Below are positions 10,089 to 18,084 of a DNA stretch of 64,000 bases, piece after piece; the stretch's first letter is position 1; each line of letters begins with the position of its first letter. The notes beneath the pieces are model-generated. The model was not told the DNA's origin, did not search any database, and was given only the letters and a program-made list of their open reading frames with translations. The DNA is from Flavobacterium sp. (lineage in GTDB: Bacteria; Bacteroidota; Bacteroidia; Flavobacteriales; Flavobacteriaceae), in contig NZ_SEBS01000010.1 of NCBI RefSeq assembly GCF_004211145.1, positions 1-64,000 of the forward strand. The letters run 5' to 3'. A program made the translations under genes and the position numbers.

Positions 10089-10096
10089 TACCTTTG
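10089..10096 (+). promoter_or_regulatory. -7 box before the GAF gene
   Basis: TACCTTTG matches the Bacteroidota -7 consensus TAnnTTTG and lies 14 bases before the ATG at 10111. No good TTG is seen at the expected distance upstream. Confidence 0.45.
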
Positions 10097-10110
10097 GAGA
10101 AAAATTCACC

Positions 10111-10569
10111 ATGACTTTCGAAGAACTCAAATCAAAAGTAATCGACATCCTAAAGCACGCAAACGTACTCCGGGAAGATAAATTGTTGCAGGTATGCCAT
10201 TTGCTGCGCGACAACATCGATTATTATGACTGGGTCGGATTTTATTTCCGAAATGGCGACAAGGAAGAATTGTTGCTTGGCCCTTACGCCGGAGAACCGA
10301 CCGACCATACCGTGATCCCGTTCGGAAAAGGCATCTGCGGACAAGTCGCGGTCTCAAACAAAAACTTCGTCGTTCCTGACGTCCAGGCGCAGGACAATTA
10401 TATTTCGTGCAGCATCAACGTGAAGTCTGAAATCGTGATCCCGCTTTTCGTGAATGGCGAAAACATCGGACAAATCGATATCGACAGTGAAGTCCTCGAT
10501 CCTTTTACGGAAAACGACGAACGTTTTCTGGAGGAAGTGAATGTGCTGATCGCGAAGTTTTGTTTTTGA
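10111..10569 (+). CDS. GAF domain protein, free methionine-R-sulfoxide reductase-like
   Basis: The 152-residue product is a single GAF domain of the fRMsr (MsrC) type. That enzyme reduces free methionine-R-sulfoxide with thioredoxin. Matching segments are DWVGFYF, LLGPYAG, VIPFGKGICGQVA, SEIVIPLFVNG and IGQIDIDSE. Two of the three cysteines known in the E. coli enzyme are kept (C76 and C100). The third position appears to be His or Thr (EPTDHTVIP). The reductase call is therefore likely but not certain; a ligand-binding GAF protein is the alternative. It is monocistronic and divergent from xrtF. Confidence 0.8.
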   Translation: MTFEELKSKVIDILKHANVLREDKLLQVCHLLRDNIDYYDWVGFYFRNGDKEELLLGPYAGEPTDHTVIPFGKGICGQVAVSNKNFVVPDVQAQDNYISCSINVKSEIVIPLFVNGENIGQIDIDSEVLDPFTENDERFLEEVNVLIAKFCF

Positions 10570-10571
10570 AG

Positions 10572-10735
10572 AGACTGGAGATAATAGACGAATAGATAAT
10601 AGACGGTGGTGGTTTGCCGCCGTCTGTATTTAATGCACTCTTTCTTTCGTCTATCTGTCTATTATCTATCATCCAATTGCAACAGATAGGTTCTTCCAAA
10701 AAATTGTCAATTATCAATTGTCAATTATCAATTAA
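10572..10735. repeat. Low-complexity inverted-arm element between the GAF gene and rpsO
   Basis: The left arm (about 10576-10602) is built from units of the type AATAGACG / GATAATA. The right arm (about 10637-10671) carries their reverse complement (CGTCTAT, CTGTCTATTATCTAT). The core is about 35 bases. A further array of 7-base units of the type CAATTAT / CAATTGT follows at about 10705-10735 and runs into the rpsO promoter. It is of the same general design as the arms around the gene at 897-1253 but has a different unit sequence and no gene inside. Confidence 0.65.
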
Positions 10736-10748
10736 ATATGTACTTTTG
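10718..10748 (+). promoter_or_regulatory. rpsO promoter, TTG / 20 / TACTTTTG
   Basis: TTG at 10718-10720, a 20-base spacer and TACTTTTG at 10741-10748 are a full match to the Bacteroidota consensus. The -33 TTG is supplied by the last units of the preceding repeat array. The 5' leader is about 50 bases. Confidence 0.7.
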
Positions 10749-10802
10749 CGCCCGTATCCGAAACTCGGCTACATACATAAAAATCATTTAAACAATATTG
10801 GA

Positions 10803-11072
10803 ATGTATTTAACTAAAGAAGTAAAAGCGGAAATTTTCGCCAAACACGGCGGGGAAGCAGCAAACACAGGAAAATCTGAAAGCCAGATCGCGCTTTTCAC
10901 TTTCCGAATCAATCACTTGACTGAGCACTTGAAAAAGAATCGTCACGATTATAACACAGAGCGTTCACTTGTGAAACTCGTAGGTAAAAGAAGAAGCCTT
11001 CTCGATTATTTGAAGAAGACTGAGATCAACCGCTACCGTGAGATCATCAAAGAATTGAATATTCGTAAATAA
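10803..11072 (+). CDS. rpsO: 30S ribosomal protein S15
   Basis: S15 binds 16S rRNA at the three-way junction of the central domain and starts assembly of the platform. The 89-residue product has the full family sequence ([23 protein letters not shown], then [13 protein letters not shown]). The frame is open further upstream, but the ATG at 10803 gives the standard length and lies after the promoter. It is followed by a terminator and then pnp, the usual rpsO-pnp order. Confidence 0.96.
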   Translation: MYLTKEVKAEIFAKHGGEAANTGKSESQIALFTFRINHLTEHLKKNRHDYNTERSLVKLVGKRRSLLDYLKKTEINRYREIIKELNIRK

Positions 11073-11079
11073 TCAATCG

Positions 11080-11108
11080 AAAAGAGGTGCCCGCGCGCCT
11101 CTTTTTGT
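11080..11108 (+). terminator. Terminator after rpsO
   Basis: A stem AAAGAGGTGC / GCGCCTCTTT with a short CCGC loop and a T run ends rpsO, although read-through into pnp is possible. Confidence 0.8.
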
Positions 11109-11241
11109 TTTTACAGAAATTATTTTAGCTTACATATTGCACAAAAAAAAGTTTGGTTTTTCATTGGGTTTTTTTACAACTACGCAACAACTACAACACA
11201 ACTACAACGAAGACCCATTGTTTAATCAAGTAATCAAATTT

Positions 11242-13560
11242 ATGATTCCAAAAGTATTTACAGAGGTTATCGATTTGGGAGATGGAAGAAGCATCTCGAT
11301 CGAAACCGGGAAACTAGCCAAGCAAGCCGACGGTTCAGTCGTCGTAAAAATGAGTGACACCATGTTGCTTGGAACAGTAGTTTCAGCCAGAAAAGCAAGT
11401 CCTGGGGTTGACTTTTTGCCCCTGACAGTAGATTACCGCGAGAAATTCGCAGCAGCAGGAAGATTCCCTGGTGGATTCTTTAAACGCGAAGCACGTCCAT
11501 CAGACAAAGAAGTTTTGACGATGCGTCTTGTCGACCGCGTTTTGCGCCCACTTTTCCCTGATGATTACCACGCCGAAACGCAGGTAATGATCCAATTGAT
11601 GAGCCACGACGAAACCGTAATGCCCGATGCTTTGGCAGGTTTGGCAGCTTCGGCGGCGTTGGCCTTGTCAGACATTCCTTTCGAGACATTGATCTCAGAA
11701 GCTCGTGTCGGACGCATCAACGGAGAATTCGTCATCAACCCAAGCCCTGAGCAATTGTTGGAATCGGACATCGACATGATGATCGGTGCTTCCAAGGATT
11801 CGATCGCGATGGTTGAAGGTGAGATGAAGGAAATTTCAGAAAAAGAAATGGTAGAGGCGATCAAATTCGCGCACGAAGCCATCAAACTTCAAATTGCCGC
11901 ACAGGAACGTTTGCGCGATGCTTTCGGAAAGAAAGACGTTCGTTCATACGACGAAGAAGCGAGCAACGAAGAGGTTTACCAAAAAGTTCGCTCACTCGCT
12001 TACGACAAATGCTACGCCATCGCCCAAGAAGGTACAGGTAAAGCAGAACGCGGAGAAAAATTCTCAGAAGTGAAAGACGAAGTCAAAGCTGCATTTTCAG
12101 ACGAAGAGCAACTTGAATTCGGTGAACTTATCGGTAAATACTTCAAGAAAGCACAAAAAGAAGCGGTTCGTAACGTGATCCTTGATTTAGGTTTGCGTCT
12201 TGACGGAAGGAAAACCGACGAAATCCGCCCAATCTGGTGTGAGGTCGATTATCTTCCATCAGTTCACGGATCGGCATTGTTCACACGAGGGGAAACTCAG
12301 GCATTGGCAACAGTGACTTTGGGAACTTCACGCGAGTCGAACCAAATCGATTCACCATCAGAACAAGGCGAAGAAAACTTCTACCTGCACTACAATTTCC
12401 CACCATTCTCAACAGGTGAAGCAAAACCGTTACGCGGAACTTCACGTCGTGAGGTCGGTCACGGAAACTTGGCGCAACGTGCGTTGAAAAATATGATCCC
12501 TGAAGAAAATCCATACACGATCCGTATCGTTTCTGAGGTTCTTGAGTCAAACGGTTCGTCTTCGATGGCGACGGTTTGTGCCGGAACGTTGGCTTTGATG
12601 GACGCGGGTGTTCAAATGATCAAACCGGTTTCAGGTATCGCGATGGGATTGATTTCTGACGACGTGACTGGCCGTTGGGCTGTACTTTCGGACATCCTTG
12701 GAGACGAAGATCACCTTGGCGACATGGACTTTAAAGTAACCGGAACTGCCGATGGCATCACCGCTTGCCAAATGGACATCAAGATCGAAGGATTGAAATA
12801 TGACATCATGGAGAAAGCACTCGATCAGGCTCGCGCCGGGCGTTTGCACATCCTTGGGAAACTAATCGAGACACAACCTGCGCCACGTGACGGAGTGAAA
12901 GCGAAAGCACCGAAGATCATCAAGACCACTATTCCTGGAGCCTTTATCGGAGCGCTTATCGGACCTGGTGGAAAAGTGATCCAGGAACTTCAAAAAGCTA
13001 CGAAGACTACGATCGTAATCAACGAAGTGAACGAAGAAGGCGTCGTGGAAATCTTAGGTACCGATCAGGATGGAATCGACGCGGTATTGCGCAAAATCGA
13101 TTCACTTACATTCAAACCTGTAATTGGAGATTCATACAAAGTGAAAGTAATCAAGATCATGGATTTCGGTGCTGTCGTGGAATACCAGGACGCGCCAGGA
13201 AACGAGATTTTGCTTCACGTTTCGGAACTCGCATGGGAACGCACTGAAAACGTAACCGACCTTGTAAACATGGGTGATGAATTCGAAGTGAAATACATGG
13301 GAATCGACCCTAAGACACGCAAAGAACGCGTTTCCAAAAAAGCGCTTTTGCCACGTCCTCCAAGAGACGAGAACGCTCCACGCCCTGAACGTCGCGATGA
13401 TCGCGGACCAAGACGTGACGACCGCGGACCTCGTCGTGATGACCGTGGACCTCGTCGTGATGATCGCCCAAGAGATGATCGTCCGAGAGAAGACCGTGCG
13501 CCACGCGAGAACAACGATTCAAGCGAGCCACGTCAGGAAAACCCTGGTACTGAGGAATAA
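11242..13560 (+). CDS. pnp: Polyribonucleotide nucleotidyltransferase (PNPase)
   Basis: PNPase degrades RNA 3' to 5' with phosphate and is part of the RNA turnover machinery. The ATG at 11242 ([17 protein letters not shown]) gives 772 residues; the open frame to 11137 is not family-like. Visible domains are two RNase PH cores (about 1-230 and 310-540), a KH domain with [20 protein letters not shown] at about 570, and an S1 domain ([19 protein letters not shown]) at about 635-710. A tail of about 45 residues is rich in Arg and Asp, with repeated DDRGPRR units, probably an RNA- or protein-contact region. Confidence 0.97.
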   Translation: MIPKVFTEVIDLGDGRSISIETGKLAKQADGSVVVKMSDTMLLGTVVSARKASPGVDFLPLTVDYREKFAAAGRFPGGFFKREARPSDKEVLTMRLVDRVLRPLFPDDYHAETQVMIQLMSHDETVMPDALAGLAASAALALSDIPFETLISEARVGRINGEFVINPSPEQLLESDIDMMIGASKDSIAMVEGEMKEISEKEMVEAIKFAHEAIKLQIAAQERLRDAFGKKDVRSYDEEASNEEVYQKVRSLAYDKCYAIAQEGTGKAERGEKFSEVKDEVKAAFSDEEQLEFGELIGKYFKKAQKEAVRNVILDLGLRLDGRKTDEIRPIWCEVDYLPSVHGSALFTRGETQALATVTLGTSRESNQIDSPSEQGEENFYLHYNFPPFSTGEAKPLRGTSRREVGHGNLAQRALKNMIPEENPYTIRIVSEVLESNGSSSMATVCAGTLALMDAGVQMIKPVSGIAMGLISDDVTGRWAVLSDILGDEDHLGDMDFKVTGTADGITACQMDIKIEGLKYDIMEKALDQARAGRLHILGKLIETQPAPRDGVKAKAPKIIKTTIPGAFIGALIGPGGKVIQELQKATKTTIVINEVNEEGVVEILGTDQDGIDAVLRKIDSLTFKPVIGDSYKVKVIKIMDFGAVVEYQDAPGNEILLHVSELAWERTENVTDLVNMGDEFEVKYMGIDPKTRKERVSKKALLPRPPRDENAPRPERRDDRGPRRDDRGPRRDDRGPRRDDRPRDDRPREDRAPRENNDSSEPRQENPGTEE

Positions 13561-13584
13561 ATATTCCTTCAAATTATATCTGGA

Positions 13585-13617
13585 AAATCCCGTCAAGTTT
13601 TGGCGGGATTTTTTTTG
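13585..13617 (+). terminator. Terminator after pnp
   Basis: AATCCCG / CGGGATT around an 11-base loop is followed by eight further T. The next 130 bases to the convergent gene hold nothing recognisable. Confidence 0.85.
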
Positions 13618-13748
13618 TTTGACAGCCGTTTAAGTTAAACCAATTTCTAAAAAAAACGTAGGATTATCCTATCATTTAAAAACGAAAACATCGTTACTTC
13701 TATTCAGCGCGAAACGCCGGTTTCCAGCCGAAACTCGTTCGTCATACG

Positions 13749-14261
13749 CTACATGTCGAGGAAATTAATCTGGAGCGTGATCGTATGTGTCGCGGTTCTC
13801 AGCTCGCTTTGTTTTTGCAAATCGCAACTCCATCCATAATAAATCGTAATCAGGCTAAAAACCGACAATCCCAATCGCGGCGTCAGACTGAATTGCGGCC
13901 CGACATCCGACGTCACGAAATCAGCGCCCAATTGAGCCGCGAAAATCGAGAAAATCGCCTCATACGAAAGCCTCGCTCCTATTGCGTGTGCGTTTCCAAC
14001 CTTCAAATATTTCGGGCCGATGGCAACGTTCTGCACAAGCATCGCGAAACCTCCAAATCCCGGTTCCTGACTCGGATAAGACGAAATCACATACGAAACT
14101 TCAACTTCAAAATCCTTAAAATAACTCGCGGCGACGCGGCATCCGTTCATGTCGTCCCACGGATTCAGGTCGAACGGCTTCTTTGTTGGAACATCGGCTG
14201 GCGTTTGAGCGAACGTCGGTCCGATGAACATGAATACGATTAGCGTGGTTGTCGCTTTCAT
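13749..14261 (-). CDS. Predicted secreted beta-rich protein, unknown function
   Basis: I do not recognise this 170-residue product. It has a signal peptide (about residues 1-18, ending PTFAQ), a short linker and alternating hydrophobic strands such as VEVSYVISSY and AIGARLSYEAIFSIFAAQLG that suggest a small outer-membrane barrel. Its ATG overlaps the stop of the upstream desaturase gene in an ATGA junction, so the two are translationally coupled. That hints at a membrane-related role, which is inference only. Confidence 0.75.
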   Translation of the reverse strand: MKATTTLIVFMFIGPTFAQTPADVPTKKPFDLNPWDDMNGCRVAASYFKDFEVEVSYVISSYPSQEPGFGGFAMLVQNVAIGPKYLKVGNAHAIGARLSYEAIFSIFAAQLGADFVTSDVGPQFSLTPRLGLSVFSLITIYYGWSCDLQKQSELRTATHTITLQINFLDM

Positions 14262-15334
14262 GTCGTTTCGGGTTTTCCCATCGCACGCAAATGCCTGAAA
14301 TGTGATTTCATCATTTCTCCGAGTGACATTTTATGATACGGAAGTTTATATTCGGACGTCGTTTGCGCAATGATGTCATTGATGTCGCTGTAATTCGTGT
14401 GGCAAATGTTCGGAAATAAATGATGGGCCGCGTGGCAATTCGAGCCTCCGCTTAAAATCCTTGCGAACGCATTGTTCGGGTTCCAGTCGCAACTCGTCTT
14501 GAGCTGATGGATCGCCCACGAGGATTCGAGCTCGTCGCCTTCAGGTTCGAAATATTCGGCCTCTTCGAAAAAATGTGTTCCGACGAGCATGATCACAAAA
14601 AGCAACGAAGTGAATGCCGACGTGGTCGCGAACGTCAATATCACGAACCAAATGGAAAAGTCGGTAAGCAAGATCGGAATTGCCAAAACGAGCGTGAAAT
14701 ACAGGATTTTGAACGCGAAGAATCGGATGAACATTTCGCGCTTGGGAAACCCTTTTCGCATCCATTCGTATTCGCTTGAAAACAAATAGATCCAATCGCC
14801 CATAAAAACCGAATGCAGCAACGCGAGCATATAAACGAACGGCGCGTAAATGTGTTGGTAGTTGTGTTTTTTTTGCCACGGATGCGACGGCGCCAACCTC
14901 AGGAACGGATTCTTGTCGATGTCGATATCGCTCCCCTCGACGTTCGCATACAAATGGTGCGACCTGATGTGGCGCAAACCCCAAAGCAGCGGATCGATTC
15001 CGACAGTCAAAAAGCTGAAGAAGTGCAAAACCTGATTCGCCTTTTTATTGCGGAATGCCGTATTGTGCGACGCGTCGTGCCCCAGACAAAATCCGATGAG
15101 CAGACCCGAAATCTGGAACAACAAATACAGCAACCAAAACGTCAAGCCCGAATTCGCGTTGACGAGAAAATAGTACGAGCCGTAACAAACAACTGCCCAG
15201 AATGCGCCTTTGAACCAAAAGTCGATGCCGCCGTGTTTGAACGATTCATTTTTCAATTTGTCGAAAACGCGGGTTCGAAGCGTATAATAAAATTCCTTTT
15301 CGGAATCGGTTGTGGTGAATTTCCTGATTTTCAT
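14258..15334 (-). CDS. Membrane fatty acid desaturase
   Basis: This 358-residue protein is a non-haem di-iron acyl-lipid or acyl-CoA desaturase that introduces a double bond into fatty acyl chains. All three histidine boxes are present: HDASH at 86-90, HIRSHH at 122-127 and HAAHH at about 305-310. It has four hydrophobic membrane spans around them. The form resembles front-end (linoleoyl-CoA type) desaturases but lacks the cytochrome b5 domain. It is coupled to the small secreted protein gene downstream. Confidence 0.92.
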   Translation of the reverse strand: MKIRKFTTTDSEKEFYYTLRTRVFDKLKNESFKHGGIDFWFKGAFWAVVCYGSYYFLVNANSGLTFWLLYLLFQISGLLIGFCLGHDASHNTAFRNKKANQVLHFFSFLTVGIDPLLWGLRHIRSHHLYANVEGSDIDIDKNPFLRLAPSHPWQKKHNYQHIYAPFVYMLALLHSVFMGDWIYLFSSEYEWMRKGFPKREMFIRFFAFKILYFTLVLAIPILLTDFSIWFVILTFATTSAFTSLLFVIMLVGTHFFEEAEYFEPEGDELESSWAIHQLKTSCDWNPNNAFARILSGGSNCHAAHHLFPNICHTNYSDINDIIAQTTSEYKLPYHKMSLGEMMKSHFRHLRAMGKPETT

Positions 15335-15355
15335 GATGCGTTTTTATAAGTGGTT

Positions 15356-15874
15356 TTATAAAGCTGTCTCGAATTCCCTGTTGAAATTTTCCTCTTTTTC
15401 GAAGAATGGGAAAATGATGATCGTGCCGTATCTCAAACTTTTTGAGTCTGTCGTGAGATTCCCGTTTTTCAATATTCCGACGCGAATCTTACTGTCTTTG
15501 TAAAGATTTGCGAGCAGCAGCGGATATACGATTGTCCTTCGGTTGAATACAAAATATCCGCCTTCGATTTTGCCTTTTAGGATTTTCTCGCGAAGCAAAT
15601 TCCCGTCGCTGATCAGCGCGACCCTTATGTGACGGTCGTCGATGACGGTTAATTTGACCCGGTCGTTTTGGTTTTTGTTGTAACCCGTCACGAAAAAATC
15701 CCAGAACAAATCGCTTTCACCAACCGTAGAAAATCGCTTGAAACTCCCGTTGAGTGCGGTTAGGTTTGTTGAGTGTAGCGCAACGTCATCGGGATTGTTC
15801 GTTGCGTCCCTGATCGTAGAACACGAACAGATACAAATCCCAATCAGAACCGGTAGAAAATTCCTGGCTTTCAT
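15356..15874 (-). CDS. Predicted lipoprotein, paralogue of the next gene
   Basis: The 172-residue product has a lipoprotein signal with the lipid Cys near residue 18-20 (ICICSCST). I do not recognise a domain. Its C-terminal two thirds align with the product of 15878-16390 in the same order of features: a polar strand pair, GKIEGGYFVFNRRTIVYP against GKFRRKDYQYFLQRKNIVFP, then a RVGILKNGNL / RVSVAKDSTL strand. The two adjacent genes are therefore a tandem duplication that has diverged. They are 3 bases apart on the minus strand. Confidence 0.75.
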   Translation of the reverse strand: MKARNFLPVLIGICICSCSTIRDATNNPDDVALHSTNLTALNGSFKRFSTVGESDLFWDFFVTGYNKNQNDRVKLTVIDDRHIRVALISDGNLLREKILKGKIEGGYFVFNRRTIVYPLLLANLYKDSKIRVGILKNGNLTTDSKSLRYGTIIIFPFFEKEENFNREFETAL

Positions 15875-15877
15875 CGC

Positions 15878-16390
15878 TCAACTATTTGGTTTCACGTATT
15901 TGAACTTGTACTGGATGCGCGCCGAATAACCCGCACCGAACAACAACACCATGCCGCTGTGGTCCGAGAAATCCTCGACGATCAATGTGGAATCCTTGGC
16001 GACGCTGACTCGGACGCGATCTACGTTCGTCATCCAATAAATCGGTGGGAAAACGATGTTCTTGCGCTGTAGAAAGTATTGGTAATCCTTTCGTCGGAAT
16101 TTACCTTGGAACGACATGCTCGTCTTTCGTCCGAATTGATCTTTGAATGCCAGGCGCAATTTCCCGTTGTCGAAATACACGTTCACCGAATCGGCGTCTA
16201 TATTCGGATCAAGCCCGAACAACGTCGTGAGTTTCACCGCATCTTGCATGCTGTCCTTGGAATGGCTCACGTTTTCATAGGTCGCGTTGAGTTGTCGTGT
16301 CGGAACATCGAGGTTGCTGCGACTCACGGATTGCGCAGGCGAACACGACATCATAGCCAATAAAATCAAACTAATTAGTGCAGTTTTCAT
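15878..16390 (-). CDS. Predicted lipoprotein, paralogue of the previous gene
   Basis: This 170-residue product carries a lipoprotein signal (MMSCSP, Cys at about 16) and shares its beta-rich body with the neighbour at 15356-15874 (see the paired motifs there). No function is known. It begins 104 bases from a divergent gene for an HTH protein, so the regulator may control this pair; that is inference from position. Confidence 0.75.
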   Translation of the reverse strand: MKTALISLILLAMMSCSPAQSVSRSNLDVPTRQLNATYENVSHSKDSMQDAVKLTTLFGLDPNIDADSVNVYFDNGKLRLAFKDQFGRKTSMSFQGKFRRKDYQYFLQRKNIVFPPIYWMTNVDRVRVSVAKDSTLIVEDFSDHSGMVLLFGAGYSARIQYKFKYVKPNS

Positions 16391-16444
16391 AACGATTGGT
16401 TTTAGAATTACAAGTCAAACTTATTGTGATTTAAGCAACTAAAC

Positions 16445-16478
16445 TTGTGCAAATCAATTAACCGATTTGTTATATTTG
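16445..16478 (+). promoter_or_regulatory. Promoter of the HTH gene, TTG / 23 / TATATTTG
   Basis: TTG at 16445-16447 and TATATTTG at 16471-16478 match the Bacteroidota consensus with a long but accepted spacer. The start codon is 15 bases downstream. Confidence 0.55.
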
Positions 16479-16493
16479 TGAAAATCGCAAAAT

Positions 16494-17447
16494 ATGTCGC
16501 AGCAGGAAGTGTTGCTTTCGATACTTCGGAAGAAGATAAAATCCCAATCGCTCATCGATGCCGTTGCCGTCGCGCTCAACATCAGCTACGACGCCGCGCA
16601 CCGACGCGTATCCTCGAAAAGTAAATTCTCCATAGATGAAGCTGTGATTCTGTGCCGACATTACAAGATTTCGATCGATGCGATCCTCACGGGAAACAAC
16701 GTCGTCGTCGTCGAAAAGACAAAAGAGATTTCGTCGTTTGACGACATGCAGCAGTATTTCGCGCAATCGGCGGGCTATCTCGACGCATTTTCGAAAAAGG
16801 AAAACGTGTCGTTATATTACGCGGCCAAAGACATTCCGTTGTTCTATACGATCGGCGGAACGCTCTTGTCGAAGTTCAAATTATATGTGTGGATGGATCT
16901 GCTCGCCGGGAATGGCGGCAAGAAATTCGAGGAATTCACATTTACGGCGAACGTGCAGCAACACGTCGAGCGCATCAAGTCTATTTACGAAGGCGCGTCG
17001 GTTCACGAAATCTGGAACGACACGACGATAAACAGTACGTTGCAGCAGATCTTTTACTTCTTCGAATCGGGATTGCTGTCCAAGGCGAACGCGCTCGTTT
17101 TGTATGACGATTTGGAAACACTGCTCGCGGGCGTCGAAAAGAAAAGCGCCGAATCGAACAAATTCCATCTCTATTACAATGAATTGCTGATCCTGAACAA
17201 CAACGTAATCGTCTCAGCCGCTGACAAACGCACGATGTTCATTCCCTATACGGCTTTGGGCTATTTCATCACCGAAGACGAAACCACGTGCACGAAAGCC
17301 AGCGAGTATTTCGAACGCCAGATGAAAAACTCGAAATCGTTGAACCTATCGGGAACGCGCGACCGAAAGATTTTCTTCAACAAGGCGATGCGCAAGATTG
17401 ATTTCTACAAGCAGAAACTTAGCAATCCAGAGGAACTATTGGTTTAA
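16494..17447 (+). CDS. HTH-containing protein of unknown function, probable regulator
   Basis: The 317-residue product opens with a helix-turn-helix-like segment (about residues 12-65: LIDAVAVALNISYDAAHRR, then FSIDEAVILCRHYKISIDAIL) of the kind seen in phage-repressor-like or BetR-type regulators. The remaining 240 residues are mostly helical with many aromatic residues and match no family I know; they could be a ligand or protein-contact domain. It is transcribed away from the two paralogous lipoproteins. A DNA-binding role is likely, the target is not known. Confidence 0.7.
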   Translation: MSQQEVLLSILRKKIKSQSLIDAVAVALNISYDAAHRRVSSKSKFSIDEAVILCRHYKISIDAILTGNNVVVVEKTKEISSFDDMQQYFAQSAGYLDAFSKKENVSLYYAAKDIPLFYTIGGTLLSKFKLYVWMDLLAGNGGKKFEEFTFTANVQQHVERIKSIYEGASVHEIWNDTTINSTLQQIFYFFESGLLSKANALVLYDDLETLLAGVEKKSAESNKFHLYYNELLILNNNVIVSAADKRTMFIPYTALGYFITEDETTCTKASEYFERQMKNSKSLNLSGTRDRKIFFNKAMRKIDFYKQKLSNPEELLV

Positions 17448-17488
17448 GCATAAACCGCAGACATCTGAATTACCAAAGTTCTCGTCCA

Positions 17489-17571
17489 TCGTCTACCCGT
17501 CTATCACCTATCGGTCTATCATCTATTAGTCTATCATCTATCAGTCTATTATTCATCACTCTATACTTCGA
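17489..17571. repeat. Low-complexity array of TCTATCA-type units
   Basis: About ten units of 7-8 bases based on GTCTATCA / TCTATCA fill the gap between the HTH gene and the convergent secreted-protein gene. The period of the pair is 15 bases. No clear inverted arm is seen here. Confidence 0.7.
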
Positions 17572-17573
17572 CC

Positions 17574-18074
17574 CTACTTCAAATCAATAGACTCCAAAAT
17601 CTGTTTTCTCGTCGTCTTAAAATTTTCCGACTCGACTTCAGGACTCACGAACTGAATCGTATATGTGAGCTTTTTGTACACCCAAATGTAACTGTCGACG
17701 ACTTTCGGCTGGCCTTCGACTTGCATCGAATACACGAAGTTGAGTACTTTATGTCCGTCGATTTCAACCATCGTGTCTTTCACGACTCTTCCTCTGCTCG
17801 ACTTTAGAATTCCGCCTTTCACGCCTTCGTAAAACTTTGTCAGGTCAGGGTTTTTATCGAGGTTGAGCTTGTCGAGCCCTTTGCTGGTCTTGGAAATGAT
17901 GAACGTGTCGTCGCCTATGCTTCCGCGGATAAACGTCTGCCCTGACATTTCGCCTTCGCCCGAATCGTCGGGAACGAGCATCGACATGTTCTCATCGATG
18001 TCGTATTGGAAGAGTTCCTGTGAAAAGCCATTCAATGTAAAAAGTAAGATCAGTGGGAAAAGAAATGTCTTCAT
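17574..18074 (-). CDS. Secreted protein of unknown function
   Basis: The 166-residue product has a signal peptide (to about residue 18, ending NGFSQ). The body alternates strands and turns and ends with KTTRKQILESIDL. This general layout recalls PsbP/DUF1795-like proteins in which a final helix follows a beta sheet, but I cannot assign the family. It lies 10 bases downstream of the two DUF3857 genes and is probably in the same transcript. Confidence 0.75.
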   Translation of the reverse strand: MKTFLFPLILLFTLNGFSQELFQYDIDENMSMLVPDDSGEGEMSGQTFIRGSIGDDTFIISKTSKGLDKLNLDKNPDLTKFYEGVKGGILKSSRGRVVKDTMVEIDGHKVLNFVYSMQVEGQPKVVDSYIWVYKKLTYTIQFVSPEVESENFKTTRKQILESIDLK

Positions 18075-18084
18075 AAGAATATTT

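Noticed and set aside
14813..15349. 178-residue plus-strand frame opposite the desaturase
   Set aside because: It is antisense to a gene with all three histidine boxes. Its sequence is low in hydrophobic order and has no motif.
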